This document shows positions 44,400-54,055 of a stretch of DNA of 64,000 nucleotides, in pieces (within the stretch, counting starts at the first letter, position 1; every line of letters begins with the position of its first letter). The position numbers and the translations under genes are program-made. The DNA is from Candidatus Galacturonatibacter soehngenii. Lineage in GTDB: Bacteria > Bacillota > Clostridia > Lachnospirales > Lachnospiraceae. The stretch spans positions 248,001 to 312,000 of the forward strand of contig NZ_WAGX01000004.1 of NCBI RefSeq assembly GCF_008830185.1. Direction: 5' to 3'. A model generated the notes under the pieces. It saw only the letters and a list, made by a program, of their open reading frames with translations, had not been told where the DNA came from and searched no databases.

Positions 44400-46319
44400 A
44401 TGAAACAAACAACATATGATGCTTCCAGCATTTCTGTTTTGGAAGGTCTTGAAGCAGTAAGAAAAAGACCAGGAATGTATATAGGAAGTGTTTCGAGAAA
44501 AGGTTTAAATCATTTAATATATGAAATTGTTGACAACTCAGTGGATGAACATTTGGCAGGTTTTTGCGATACGATTACAGTCATATTGGAACAAGATGGA
44601 TCGGCCACCATTTCTGATAATGGACGTGGAATACCTGTTGGAATGCATGAAAAGGGAGTTTCAGCAGAGCGAGTAGTCTTTACTACCCTTCATGCTGGTG
44701 GGAAATTTGATGATTCCGTATATAAAACCAGTGGAGGTCTTCATGGAGTAGGTTCCTCGGTTGTAAATGCATTGTCCACTTATTTAGATATTAAGATAAG
44801 TAGAGAAGGATATGTGCATCATGACCGTTATGAGAGAGGAATTCCAGTTATGGAATTGGAAAATGGACTCTTACCAAAGCTTGGTAAAACAAAAGAGACA
44901 GGTACTACTATTAACTTTTTACCAGATGATACAATCTTTGAAAAGACACGATTTAAAGCAAGCGAGGTAAAAAGTAGACTTCATGAAACAGCGTATTTAA
45001 ACCCTGCGTTAACAATCTTTTTTGAAGATAGGCGTGGTGAAGAGATTGAGCGAATTAAATTTCACGAACCAGAAGGTATTATTGGGTTTATCTTAGATTT
45101 GAATAAAAACAAAGAAAAGATACATGACCCAATTTATTTTAAGGGAGAAGTGGATGGAATTACGGTAGAAGGAGCCTTACAATATGTAAATGAGTTTCAT
45201 GAAAATGTATTAGGCTTTTGTAATAATATCTATAATGCGGAAGGTGGAACACATTTAACTGGGTTTAAGACCGTTTTTACCTCTGTTATGAATTCATATG
45301 CGAGAGAACTAGGTGTATTAAAGGAAAAAGATGCAAATTTTACTGGTGTTGATATTCGAAATGGAATGACAGCAGTTATTTCAATCAAACATCCAGCTCC
45401 AAGATTTGAAGGACAGACTAAGACAAAGCTTGACAATCAAGATGCCTCAAAGGCAACTGGAAAAGTAGCGGGAGAGGAATTACAAAGATACCTAGATAAG
45501 AATCTAGATACCCTAAAAGCCATTCTAGCATGCGCGGAAAAAGCGGCAAAGATACGAAAGGCTGAGGAAAAAGCAAAAACAAATCTTTTGACCAAACAAA
45601 AGTATTCCTTTGATTCCAATGGAAAACTTGCTAACTGTGAGAGTAGAGAACCAAGTAAATGTGAAATATTTATTGTGGAAGGAGATTCGGCTGGTGGTTC
45701 TGCAAAAACGGCGCGTGATCGCAATTTTCAGGCAATCTTGCCAATTCGCGGTAAGATACTAAATGTTGAGAAAGCAAGTATTGATAAGGTGCTTGCGAAT
45801 GCAGAAATAAAAACAATGATCAATGCTTTTGGCTGCGGTTTTTCCGAAGGATATGGAAATGATTTTGATATTAGCAAATTAAGATATGATAAGATTGTTA
45901 TTATGGCAGATGCAGATGTGGATGGAGCGCATATTTGTACTTTGCTTTTAACTTTGTTTTACCGTTTTATGCCAGAACTTATATATGAAGGGCATGTCTA
46001 TATTGCGATGCCTCCTTTATATAAGGCTATGCCTGCAAAGGGAAAAGAAGAATATTTATATGATGATAAAGCTCTTGAAAAATATCGCAAGACACACAAA
46101 GGCTCCTTTACTCTTCAAAGGTATAAAGGACTTGGAGAAATGGATGCGGATCAGTTGTGGGAAACAACATTAAATCCACAAACAAGGAAACTTAAGCTTG
46201 TAGAGATTGAGGATGCAAGAATGGCATCTGAGGTAACAGAAATGCTTATGGGAAGTGAAGTTCCCCCAAGAAAAGCCTTTATTTATGAATACGCCCAGAC
46301 GGCAGAATTAGATATATAA
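44400..46319 (+). CDS. parE: Type IIA topoisomerase subunit B (ParE/GyrB-like)
   Basis: ATPase subunit of topoisomerase IV or a second gyrase, 639 residues. The GHKL ATPase domain (YEIVDNSVDEHLAG, SDNGRGIPVG, GGLHGVGSSVVNALS) is followed by the transducer with EGQTKTKLDNQDA and the TOPRIM domain (VEGDSAGGSAKTARDRNFQA, MADADVDGAHI). The closing RYKGLGEMDADQLWETTLNP is complete. The long GyrB insertion is absent. GGGAGGA precedes ATG 44400 by nine bases. The neighbours are not dnaA-dnaN-recF, so this is probably the second topoisomerase; the name parE is by that reasoning, not proof. Its partner starts 18 bp downstream. Confidence 0.85.
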   Translation: MKQTTYDASSISVLEGLEAVRKRPGMYIGSVSRKGLNHLIYEIVDNSVDEHLAGFCDTITVILEQDGSATISDNGRGIPVGMHEKGVSAERVVFTTLHAGGKFDDSVYKTSGGLHGVGSSVVNALSTYLDIKISREGYVHHDRYERGIPVMELENGLLPKLGKTKETGTTINFLPDDTIFEKTRFKASEVKSRLHETAYLNPALTIFFEDRRGEEIERIKFHEPEGIIGFILDLNKNKEKIHDPIYFKGEVDGITVEGALQYVNEFHENVLGFCNNIYNAEGGTHLTGFKTVFTSVMNSYARELGVLKEKDANFTGVDIRNGMTAVISIKHPAPRFEGQTKTKLDNQDASKATGKVAGEELQRYLDKNLDTLKAILACAEKAAKIRKAEEKAKTNLLTKQKYSFDSNGKLANCESREPSKCEIFIVEGDSAGGSAKTARDRNFQAILPIRGKILNVEKASIDKVLANAEIKTMINAFGCGFSEGYGNDFDISKLRYDKIVIMADADVDGAHICTLLLTLFYRFMPELIYEGHVYIAMPPLYKAMPAKGKEEYLYDDKALEKYRKTHKGSFTLQRYKGLGEMDADQLWETTLNPQTRKLKLVEIEDARMASEVTEMLMGSEVPPRKAFIYEYAQTAELDI

Positions 46320-46337
46320 GAGTGGAGGAAAAACAGA

Positions 46338-48575
46338 ATGGATGAACAGATTATAAAAACGGAATACTCTGATGTAATGCAAAAATCATATATTGATTAT
46401 GCTATGAGTGTTATCGTCGCCAGAGCTTTGCCAGATGTCAGAGATGGATTAAAACCGGTTCAAAGACGTACGTTATATGATATGTATGAGCTTGGAATTC
46501 GATATGATAAACCGTACCGAAAATGCGCACGTATTGTGGGGGATACTATGGGTAAGTATCATCCTCATGGAGATTCTTCCATATACGAGTCATTGGTGGT
46601 AATGTCACAAGAATTTAAAAAAGGATTGCCACTTGTTGATGGACATGGTAACTTTGGTTCCATTGAAGGAGATGGGGCAGCGGCTATGCGTTATACGGAG
46701 GCACGTCTGCAAAAAATCACACAAGAGGCATATCTTGCTGATTTGGATAAAGACGTAGTAGATTTTGTACCAAACTTTGATGAGACTGAAAAAGAGCCAG
46801 CGGTTCTTCCAGTTAAGATACCTAATCTATTAATCAATGGCGCAGACGGAATTGCAGTTGGTATGGCAACCAATATTCCCCCTCACAATCTAGGTGAGGT
46901 AATTGATGGGGTTAAAGCCTATATGACGAATCCAGAGATAACAACAAGCGAACTTATGAAATATATAAAAGGCCCAGATTTTCCAACAGGAGGGCGTGTT
47001 GTTAATAAAGATGAGCTGTTATCCATTTATGAAACAGGTCAAGGAAAAGTTAAAATTAGAGGAAACGTTATAATTGAAAATGGTAAAAATGGGAAAGATA
47101 AACTTGTCATTACTGAAATACCATATACTATGATTGGGGCAAACATTGGAAAATTCTTAAATGACATCTGTACTTTAGTAGAAAATAAAAAAACAAATGA
47201 TATTATCGATATATCCAACCAATCATCAAAAGATGGAATTCGAATTGTTTTAGATTTAAAGAAACATGCAGATGTTGATAATTTGTTAAATTTACTCTAT
47301 AAAAAAACAAAGCTTGAGGATACTTTTGGTGTAAACATGCTTGCAGTTGCAGATGGTAAGCCAGAAACTATGGGGTTAAAGGAAATAATCAAAAGAAATG
47401 TGAATTTCCAAATCGAGCTTACTACAAGAAAGTATAAGACGCTTTTATCAAAAGAACTTGATAAAAAAGAGGTACAGGAAGGCTTAATGCGTGCCTGCGA
47501 CGTCATTGATTTGATTATTGAAATTTTAAGAGGAAGCAAGAATATAAAAGAAGCAAAAGACTGCTTAATAACTGGCAACACGGCAAATATTAAGTTTAAA
47601 ACAAAAGCTTCCGAAAAAAGTGCAAGCCAATTGCATTTTACAGAACGACAGGCAACTGCCATATTGGAAATGAGATTGTATAAGTTGATTGGACTTGAAA
47701 TAGAAGCGCTTATGAAGGATCATGAGACAACACTAAAAAATATTGCTCATTATGAAGATATTTTAAGTAATCAGGCTACTATGATAGCAACAATAAAAAA
47801 AGAATTAGATGCCATTAAAAAGGAATATGCAAAACCAAGAAAAACGATAATCGAGAATGCAGCAGAAGCCGTTTACGAAGAAAAGAAAATAGAAGAGCAA
47901 GAGGTTGTATTTTTGATGGATCGTTTTGGATATACCAAAACAATTGATTTGGCTGCTTTTGAACGAAATAAAGAAGCGGTGCTGTCTGAAAACAGATATG
48001 TCTTTTCCTGTATGAACACAGATAAAATATGTATTTTCACCGATCAGGGTATGCTTCATAGTGTGAAAGTATTGGATTTGCCATTTGGCAAATTTAGAGA
48101 TAAGGGAATTCCAATTGACAATGCATGTAATTATAATAGTAGTGATGAGAACTTGATATTTGTCTCAGCTTTGAGTGAGATGAAGGATAAACTTCTTTTG
48201 TTTACAACTAAAAATGGAATGATGAAGCAAGTAAGCGGAGAAGAATTTGATGTTTCCAAAAGAACAATTGCGGCCACGAAATTAGCAGAAGGTGATGAAC
48301 TTGTTTCGATTGATATAATGGAAGGTGTGCAAAATATTGTCATTCAGACAAACAAAGGAATCTTTTTAAGATTCTTATCCGATGAAGTACCGCAAAAGAA
48401 ACGTGGAGCTATTGGAGTGCGTGGTATAAAGCTTTCAAAAGATGATTACATCGAAGAAATCTATAAATTTAATGAGAATACCTCGATTCAGATTAATTAT
48501 AAAGAAAAAGAAATTTCGCTCAATCGATTAAAGCTTGCAAGTAGAGATACGAAGGGGACGAAAGCCAGAGTATAG
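46338..48575 (+). CDS. parC: Type IIA topoisomerase subunit A (ParC/GyrA-like)
   Basis: DNA-cleaving subunit, 745 residues. The catalytic tyrosine is Y119 ([11 protein letters not shown]). The quinolone-region segment is [17 protein letters not shown] with S80/S81 and E84. The coiled-coil tower holds [16 protein letters not shown]. The C-terminal beta-pinwheel starts near 515. The GyrA box QRRGGKG that wraps DNA is replaced by QKKRGAIG near residue 686, which argues for decatenating (topoisomerase IV-like) rather than supercoiling activity. GGAGGA precedes ATG 46338. It forms an operon with subunit B. No terminator was found downstream. Confidence 0.86.
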   Translation: MDEQIIKTEYSDVMQKSYIDYAMSVIVARALPDVRDGLKPVQRRTLYDMYELGIRYDKPYRKCARIVGDTMGKYHPHGDSSIYESLVVMSQEFKKGLPLVDGHGNFGSIEGDGAAAMRYTEARLQKITQEAYLADLDKDVVDFVPNFDETEKEPAVLPVKIPNLLINGADGIAVGMATNIPPHNLGEVIDGVKAYMTNPEITTSELMKYIKGPDFPTGGRVVNKDELLSIYETGQGKVKIRGNVIIENGKNGKDKLVITEIPYTMIGANIGKFLNDICTLVENKKTNDIIDISNQSSKDGIRIVLDLKKHADVDNLLNLLYKKTKLEDTFGVNMLAVADGKPETMGLKEIIKRNVNFQIELTTRKYKTLLSKELDKKEVQEGLMRACDVIDLIIEILRGSKNIKEAKDCLITGNTANIKFKTKASEKSASQLHFTERQATAILEMRLYKLIGLEIEALMKDHETTLKNIAHYEDILSNQATMIATIKKELDAIKKEYAKPRKTIIENAAEAVYEEKKIEEQEVVFLMDRFGYTKTIDLAAFERNKEAVLSENRYVFSCMNTDKICIFTDQGMLHSVKVLDLPFGKFRDKGIPIDNACNYNSSDENLIFVSALSEMKDKLLLFTTKNGMMKQVSGEEFDVSKRTIAATKLAEGDELVSIDIMEGVQNIVIQTNKGIFLRFLSDEVPQKKRGAIGVRGIKLSKDDYIEEIYKFNENTSIQINYKEKEISLNRLKLASRDTKGTKARV

Positions 48576-48736
48576 GTTTTGTAATGAAATTATCAAACTA
48601 TTGTAAGAAAAAGTTTATGTTTAGATTTATAGAATAGTATATTATTAATTATGTAACATTTTGATATATCGTGAAAATTAAAAATCCTAAATCAATAGTG
48701 ATGAGCCTATATTTGGAAGGGGGATAAAAATATCAA

Positions 48737-48943
48737 ATGAATAAACTAATAGGGAGTATTTTATGGCTTATTTCTTCAATACTTATACTTGGAGAATATG
48801 TTACAAAAAGTTTATTTATATTATCAATGTCAAATATGGGAACTGTAGGTAATATATCTTTGGTTCATAATCTAGAGCTAGTTTTGATGTCTATTATATT
48901 TTTTGTGTTTGGTATATATTTTTTCTTAAAGAAGGAAAAATAA
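48737..48943 (+). CDS. Small two-helix membrane protein, unknown
   Basis: 68 residues with helices near 4-30 (IGSILWLISSILILGEYV) and 45-63 (LELVLMSIIFFVFGIYFFLK), ending in KKEK. GGAAGGGGG stands about 11-13 bases before ATG 48737, a little far. I know of no family. It is 160 bp after the topoisomerase genes and followed by two hairpins. The membrane pattern and ribosome site favour a real gene. Confidence 0.5.
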   Translation: MNKLIGSILWLISSILILGEYVTKSLFILSMSNMGTVGNISLVHNLELVLMSIIFFVFGIYFFLKKEK

Positions 48944-49001
48944 AGTGGAGAGTTTGAGACACATGGCAACTAAAATTTATGGCTTAGACATAAATTTTAA
49001 A

Positions 49002-49067
49002 GGCTGTCAACAAAGTTGACAGCCGCAATAAAAGAGGTAAAGCCACTAGGACTTTACCTCTTTTATT
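49002..49067. terminator. Double hairpin between the small membrane gene and the SASP gene
   Basis: First stem 49002-49011 with 49015-49024 (10 bp, loop AAA) without a T run. Second stem 49027-49042 with 49052-49067 (16 bp, perfect) with AAAA/TTTT arms, suited to both strands. Confidence 0.8.
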
Positions 49068-49140
49068 ATGCTTTCGCATTTTGGTTATCAAATGATGTCC
49101 AGGTGCAGTTGAAGTGATTTGTCACTTCATTTGCCAAGAA

Positions 49141-49353
49141 TTAAAGTCCAGATTTTCCTGCCATCTGTCTTTCTTGTTCTTCGATCATTTTTTTAACCAT
49201 GTAACCACCTACAGAACCGTTCTGTTTTGAAGTAAGGTTTCCATTATAACCATCTGTTAATGGAACCCCTAATTCGTTAGCTACTTCATACTTGAATTTG
49301 TTTAATGCGCTTTTTGCTTCAGGTACTGATGCAGAATTACTTGAACTTGTCAT
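49141..49353 (-). CDS. Alpha/beta-type small acid-soluble spore protein
   Basis: 70-residue DNA-binding protein of the dormant spore. NKFKYEVANELGVPL contains the GPR protease cleavage region (E-V-A in place of E-I-A). The DNA-binding helix is GSVGGYMVKKMIEEQERQM. It should protect spore DNA and be degraded on germination. GGAGG precedes the ATG at 49353. A possible sigma-G -10 (CATTGTA, minus strand, 49412-49406) lies about 53-59 bases upstream, inside a large inverted repeat. Confidence 0.93.
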   Translation of the reverse strand: MTSSSNSASVPEAKSALNKFKYEVANELGVPLTDGYNGNLTSKQNGSVGGYMVKKMIEEQERQMAGKSGL

Positions 49354-49675
49354 AATAAAACCTCCATTTCACTTTCGCCTTTTTGGTAATATCAATACTG
49401 TGTTTTACAATGCTAATATTACCAAACGAAAGTTCATTGATTTGTTGTTTACCTAACAAACTGTTGTTGAATTTAATTTGTTAAGTGGTTACAATCATAT
49501 TATGTACGAATATAAAAGTTATAATCTAGAAGTTGTTTCATATTTTTACAAATTTTTCTTGTTCATGTTTCGGAAAAAATAATCAGTTTTATACTAGAAA
49601 TAGCATAAAATAGTTGTATGTTTTAATGGTTAATGTTAGGATATATAGTGAAAAAATACACATGGAGGGCATAAG
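49354..49675. other. Divergent region between SASP and TraX genes
   Basis: 322 bp. It holds the 49371-49433 inverted repeat and the putative sigma-G box. The section 49440-49660 is AT-rich with several TTGTT/AACAA words but no convincing promoter, terminator or gene. Confidence 0.45.
49371..49433. repeat. Large interrupted inverted repeat ahead of the SASP gene
   Basis: ACTTTCG (49371-49377) and TTTGGTAATAT (49382-49392) pair with ATATTACCAAA (49416-49426) and CGAAAGT (49427-49433): 18 bp in two blocks with a four-base bulge and a 23-base centre. The putative sigma-G -10 box lies in the centre. Confidence 0.6.
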
Positions 49676-50386
49676 GTGGAGAATCAAATAGGAAAGAAAG
49701 GGAAAGTAATTACAGGAAGTACCTTAAAACTAATTGCGATTATTACAATGTTAATTGACCACATAGGAGCGGCTATCGTTGAACAAATGCCGACATTTTC
49801 CATATCAAAAGGTAATAACCTTTATCATCTTGATATGATATTACGTGGAATTGGTCGCATTGCATTCCCAATCTTTTGTTTTTTATTGGTAGAAGGATTT
49901 TTACATACAAGAGATTCTAAAAAGTATGCGGCTCGTTTATTTTTCTTTGCACTTATATCTGAAATACCGTTTGATTTAGCTTTTAGTAATCAAATACTTG
50001 AGTTTAGATATCAAAATGTATATTTTACGCTTTTTATTGGTCTTTTAACATTAATGGCAGTAAAATATTTTGAAGCAAATAAATTTATGCAAATTATTTC
50101 CATGCTAGTTGGAATTATGACAGCGAATTTCTTACATACCGACTATGCGGGGTTTGGCGTTGTATTAATTTTATTATTATATATCCTACATGACAAAATC
50201 ATATTGAGAAATATCATAGGTTGTATTGCGGTATTGTGGGAGGCACCTGCGACAATTGCGTTTATACCGATCACATTATATAATGGAAAAAGAGGTATTC
50301 AAATGAAATATTTCTTTTACATATTCTACCCAGCACATTTATTGCTATTATATGCGATTTCGCAGTTTATATCTGGAGGGATATAG
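49676..50386 (+). CDS. TraX-family membrane protein
   Basis: 236-residue polytopic membrane protein of the TraX family, whose founding member acetylates F pilin. Chromosomal clostridial members have no known substrate. Marks are the opening TGSTLKLIAIITMLIDHIGA, LRGIGRIAFPIFCFLLVEGF, and the ending MKYFFYIFYPAHLLLLYAI. About seven helices. The start is GTG 49676 with GGAGGG about six bases ahead. No conjugation gene is near. A lipoprotein gene follows after 14 bp. Confidence 0.88.
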   Translation: MENQIGKKGKVITGSTLKLIAIITMLIDHIGAAIVEQMPTFSISKGNNLYHLDMILRGIGRIAFPIFCFLLVEGFLHTRDSKKYAARLFFFALISEIPFDLAFSNQILEFRYQNVYFTLFIGLLTLMAVKYFEANKFMQIISMLVGIMTANFLHTDYAGFGVVLILLLYILHDKIILRNIIGCIAVLWEAPATIAFIPITLYNGKRGIQMKYFFYIFYPAHLLLLYAISQFISGGI

Positions 50387-50400
50387 TAACGGAGGCGTTT

Positions 50401-51300
50401 ATGAAAAAATATTTATTGTTACTTGCTGTTTGTCTGGTGGTTACTGGATGTTCATTAAATTCTAATAAGGAAGCGGTTGAAACAAAGGAAGAAGTATCGC
50501 CTTCTAGCGAAGCTGATTTTAAAGTAGATCCAAAAGAGGAAGAAATTGAGACGGTCGAACAAATTCCTGGACTAAATGATATTTCTGTAGACGTCATGAA
50601 TGTAGAGAATGAAGTGAAAGTAGAACCGGTGGAGGTTACAATAAAGACGCTGCAAAGAGAATATAAGGATAGTAATGGTGTTGTTGTGTCTTATGTTAGA
50701 ATTGATTATCCAGTGATTTTAGACGAATCAAACAGTGAAGGGATAGTAAAAATTAATGAATTCTTTAAAGAGACAGCAGAGGCGTTGTATGAAGAAAATA
50801 ACACGTATGCAATTGATAACGTGGAATCAGTTACGCAAGATTTAGAAGAACAATCGACGGTGCAATATTTCTATAGCGAATATGATGTTACTTTTGAAGT
50901 AAAATATAATGCAAATGGTATTTTATCAATTTTACAAAAATTTAGTGAAAAGTATACAGGAAAAGAAGAGATAAATTCATATGCTATGGGATATGTCTTT
51001 GATATAAATACAGGAGAACGTTTTACAATTGATAAGGTATTAGCTGGAACCAATCAAGAAATTGCAAATGTGGTAGGACAGGCTTTTTTGGATTCAGATA
51101 AAATAGAAGAAAGAGTTAAGACCTATTACAAAGAAGAAATATTAGCAAATACACAATATGTAGAATTTTATTTGGATACAGAAAATATAAACTTTTTCTA
51201 TAACCCGAATATGGTTGTTCCGTATGCAGAAGGAACGCTTGTGGCATCATTATCCTTAAATACAAATAATTTATTAAAGATAAAATTAGGTGAAGAATAG
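50401..51300 (+). CDS. DUF3298-type lipoprotein
   Basis: 299-residue exported lipoprotein. The lipobox is VVTG-C17 after a short hydrophobic signal. Residues 20-75 are an acidic linker. The body (about 78-299) holds a DUF4163/DUF3298-like arrangement, with YPVILDESNSEGIVKINEFF and the ending INFFYNPNMVVPYAEGTLVA. Such proteins sit on the outer membrane face; the role is unknown, and RsiV-like sigma-factor regulators share the domain. AACGGAGGCG precedes ATG 50401. Confidence 0.85.
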   Translation: MKKYLLLLAVCLVVTGCSLNSNKEAVETKEEVSPSSEADFKVDPKEEEIETVEQIPGLNDISVDVMNVENEVKVEPVEVTIKTLQREYKDSNGVVVSYVRIDYPVILDESNSEGIVKINEFFKETAEALYEENNTYAIDNVESVTQDLEEQSTVQYFYSEYDVTFEVKYNANGILSILQKFSEKYTGKEEINSYAMGYVFDINTGERFTIDKVLAGTNQEIANVVGQAFLDSDKIEERVKTYYKEEILANTQYVEFYLDTENINFFYNPNMVVPYAEGTLVASLSLNTNNLLKIKLGEE

Positions 51301-51342
51301 AGTCTGCAAATAGAAGTTGAAAAAGTGTGAAAGGAGTTGGGT

Positions 51343-51909
51343 ATGAGAGTAATAGCAGGAAGTGCAAGAAGATTAAATCTGAAAACCATACCAAGTACAG
51401 ATACAAGACCAACAACAGACCGAATTAAGGAAACTTTGTTTAATATGATAAATCCTTACTTAATGGATGCTACTTTTTTGGATTTGTTTGCAGGAAGCGG
51501 ACAAATGGGAATAGAAGCCTTAAGCAGAGGTGCAAAAACAGCAGTATTTGTTGAAAATAACAAGTTGGCTGTTTCTTGCATAGAACATAATTTAAGTGTT
51601 ACGAAATTGAAAGAGAATGCGAAAATAATTGCTTCAGATGTCTTACATGCTTTAAGGAGTTTGGAAGGAAGCATTACGTTTGATTATATATTTATGGACC
51701 CGCCATATAATCAACAATTAGAAAAACAAGTACTTGAATATTTAAAAAATTCTTCACTTATCACTACGTCAAGTGTTATAATTGTAGAATCATCTTTTGA
51801 GACTGCATTTGATTATGTAAATGAATTAGGTTTTGAAATAATAAAAAGAAAAGAATATAAGACTAATATGCATATTTTTTTAGGGTTAGAAAGAGGCAAG
51901 CATGAATAG
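51343..51909 (+). CDS. rsmD: 16S rRNA (guanine966-N2)-methyltransferase
   Basis: SAM-dependent methylation of G966 of 16S rRNA. 188 residues is normal. The SAM pocket is [19 protein letters not shown] and the catalytic DPPY is in [11 protein letters not shown]. The opening [15 protein letters not shown] and [14 protein letters not shown] are typical. ATG 51343 has AAGGAG six bases ahead; the in-frame TTG at 51337 abuts that site and is rejected. Its end overlaps coaD by 8 bp, as in the ylbH-coaD pair of Bacillus. Confidence 0.96.
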   Translation: MRVIAGSARRLNLKTIPSTDTRPTTDRIKETLFNMINPYLMDATFLDLFAGSGQMGIEALSRGAKTAVFVENNKLAVSCIEHNLSVTKLKENAKIIASDVLHALRSLEGSITFDYIFMDPPYNQQLEKQVLEYLKNSSLITTSSVIIVESSFETAFDYVNELGFEIIKRKEYKTNMHIFLGLERGKHE

Positions 51910-52396
51910 AGCAATATACCCAGGAAGTTTTGATCCAGTTACAAATGGACATTTAGATATTATAAAACGTTCCGCAGAATTATTTGATGAACTTTATGTA
52001 GGTGTTTTAAATAACACTTCAAAAAGTCCGTTGTTTTCTGTGGAGGAACGTGTTAATATGTTAAAAGAAGCAACGGCAGAAATTAGGAATATTAAAGTGG
52101 TTTCTTTTCAAGGACTCTTAGTAGACTTTGTAAAAGAAATTGATGCTTCTGTTGTTGTAAGGGGATTAAGAGCAATTACTGATTTTGAATATGAACTACA
52201 ATTGGCACAGACAAATCATGTACTATACCCAAGTGTAGATACCATGTTTTTAACTGCTAAGCTAGAATATTCCTATTTAAGCTCAACTATCGTTAGAGAA
52301 GTGGCAAGTTTTGGTGGTGATATATCAAAATTTGTACCAGATGAAGTGGCAAAAAGAATGTATGAGAAGTATGGAATAGAAGATAAAAATAATTAA
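51902..52396 (+). CDS. coaD: Phosphopantetheine adenylyltransferase
   Basis: Adenylates 4'-phosphopantetheine to dephospho-CoA, the penultimate step of CoA synthesis. The TxGH motif is T14-N-G-H17 in [33 protein letters not shown] binds substrate, and [17 protein letters not shown] is the second nucleotide motif. 164 residues is standard. It continues the pathway of the panBCD-coaBC operon 19 kb upstream. Confidence 0.97.
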   Translation: MNRAIYPGSFDPVTNGHLDIIKRSAELFDELYVGVLNNTSKSPLFSVEERVNMLKEATAEIRNIKVVSFQGLLVDFVKEIDASVVVRGLRAITDFEYELQLAQTNHVLYPSVDTMFLTAKLEYSYLSSTIVREVASFGGDISKFVPDEVAKRMYEKYGIEDKNN

Positions 52397-52410
52397 GGAG
52401 TGGAATACTT

Positions 52411-52998
52411 GTGAGTAGCAAAATTGAACAAATCATTGAAGAGATTGAAGAATATATTAACAGTTGTAAATATCAACCTTTATCGAATACAAAAATTGTA
52501 GTTAACAAAGAAGAAATTGATGAACTTTTAACGGAGTTAAGGTTAAAGACTCCAGATGAAATTAAAAGATATCAAAAAATCATTAATAACAAAGAAGCAA
52601 TTTTGGCAGATGCACAAGCAAAAGCGGATGCTATTATTGCGCAGGCTACTGTACATACCAACGAATTAATCAATGAACATGAAATTATGCAGCAGGCATA
52701 TGCGCAGGCAAATGAAATTGTTCAAATTGCCACCAATCAAGCACAAGAGATTTTAGATAAAGCGACCATTGATGCGAATAATATTCGTTATGGAGCAATT
52801 CAATACACGGATGATATGTTAGCGAATCTGCAAGGAATTATTAGTCATACCATTAATACTAGCACTGCAAAATACGATAATTTAATGAAATCTTTACAAG
52901 ATTGCTATGATATTGTGAATGCGAATCGAGTAGAATTAGCACCAAGTGAAGAAGAGGAAGAGCAAGAAGTTGAAGAAGAGGTAATGGAACAAGAATAG
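52411..52998 (+). CDS. Coiled-coil protein next to coaD (ATPase/DivIVA-like)
   Basis: 195-residue soluble, mostly helical protein. Residues about 65-150 are Ala/Gln/Glu-rich heptads (ILADAQAKADAIIAQATVHT, QANEIVQIATNQAQEIL). The last 20 residues are very acidic (EEEEEQEVEEEVMEQE). Databases often label it DivIVA-like or ATPase by similarity of the coil, which I consider weak. GTG 52411 follows AAGGAG ten bases ahead. Its place after coaD is typical for clostridia. Role unknown; cell-division or scaffold work is possible. A terminator follows. Confidence 0.78.
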   Translation: MSSKIEQIIEEIEEYINSCKYQPLSNTKIVVNKEEIDELLTELRLKTPDEIKRYQKIINNKEAILADAQAKADAIIAQATVHTNELINEHEIMQQAYAQANEIVQIATNQAQEILDKATIDANNIRYGAIQYTDDMLANLQGIISHTINTSTAKYDNLMKSLQDCYDIVNANRVELAPSEEEEEQEVEEEVMEQE

Positions 52999-53000
52999 AG

Positions 53001-53027
53001 AAAGTGTCTGCTTGGCAGACACTTTTT
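53001..53027 (+). terminator. Terminator after the coaD operon
   Basis: Perfect 11-bp stem 53001-53011 with 53015-53025, loop TTG, with five T at 53023-53027. It lies between convergent genes and can act for the minus strand too (AAA at its base). Confidence 0.85.
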
Positions 53028-53046
53028 GTAGGCTTAGCTCATATTT

Positions 53047-53982
53047 TTAGGATAAGAAAGCTAGATATGCAATGCAAAGAAGTAACGTGATTCCCATATT
53101 AAGAACCTTTGATAGAGTGTAGTGACCTATGGATAAACCAGAGTTTTTTATCATGCTTTGTGTTTGAGCGACGCAAGAAATTCCTCCAAAGGATACCGAA
53201 GATAAAACGATAATGAATTTTTTTTGAAACGATAAAGAGGAAGAGGCTACCACAGAGATACCGTTTGTGATTTCTGTGATAGAAATAATAGAGTATTTTA
53301 TAAATGCATTATGTATGGGAATATAAATTAACATTTGCGATAAAATAGCAAATAATATGATGTACCCTCCAAGCTTTGTTATGGTTTCAAATCCATTCAT
53401 GATAGCCGCATCAATAAAGCGAAAATCAACGTTTGTGTTACATGGATAAAGTGAAATTTTTTTTTCTTTTTCAAACATTTTTCTATGATAGATGATTCTT
53501 AGTAAAATGGCACTTATAATTGGTGATAAATAAAGAATGATAAAAACAGGTTTCAACAAAGAAGAGGATTGAAAAGTTTCATTTACAATGTAGTTGATGA
53601 TAAAAACAGGACTTACATTATTACAAAAGGAAAGTAGAAAGGTCCCTTCCTCGTATGAAATTTTTTTGTTTGCTACCAAATCAGAAGTTACCTTTGCCCC
53701 CATTGGATACCCACATAAAAATCCAGTTATTACAGCATAACTTCCATCTTTGCTGATACCAAATAGCAATTTAAAAATGGGCGCAAATAAAAAAGTAATG
53801 TAGGAAGCAGCATTTAATGCTATGATTAAGTTGGATAAAATAATAAAAGGCAACAGATTCGGTATAATAACATTAAACCATAGGAGTAATCCACCTTTTG
53901 CTGCGCGAACGGACTCAACGGGAAAGATAAAAATAAAAAGTAATAAGCTTAAAATTATGAGAGAATAAATAGTCTTTTTCAA
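53047..53982 (-). CDS. ylbJ: Sporulation integral membrane protein YlbJ
   Basis: 311-residue membrane protein with about eight helices and the Gate (nucleoside-recognition) fold. Marks are WFNVIIPNLLPFIILSNLI, VITGFLCGYPMGAKVTSDLV, FLLSFCNNVSPVFI and VSFGGISCVAQTQSMI. In Bacillus YlbJ is made under sigma-E and is needed for normal spores, and its gene follows ylbH-coaD. Here it is beside the same pair but on the opposite strand. The start is TTG 53982 with only a weak GAGAG upstream; no better ATG is near, so the exact N-terminus is uncertain. Confidence 0.9.
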   Translation of the reverse strand: MKKTIYSLIILSLLLFIFIFPVESVRAAKGGLLLWFNVIIPNLLPFIILSNLIIALNAASYITFLFAPIFKLLFGISKDGSYAVITGFLCGYPMGAKVTSDLVANKKISYEEGTFLLSFCNNVSPVFIINYIVNETFQSSSLLKPVFIILYLSPIISAILLRIIYHRKMFEKEKKISLYPCNTNVDFRFIDAAIMNGFETITKLGGYIILFAILSQMLIYIPIHNAFIKYSIISITEITNGISVVASSSLSFQKKFIIVLSSVSFGGISCVAQTQSMIKNSGLSIGHYTLSKVLNMGITLLLCIAYLAFLS

Positions 53983-54055
53983 GGTGAAGTACTCTCTTAG
54001 TTTTTAATAATATATTAAAAAAGAAAAAAGAATATGAATCATGGAGGTAGATTGA

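Noticed and set aside
45437-45724. Open frames on the strand opposite the topoisomerase genes
   Set aside because: They are shadow frames of conserved genes, without ribosome sites or recognisable domains.
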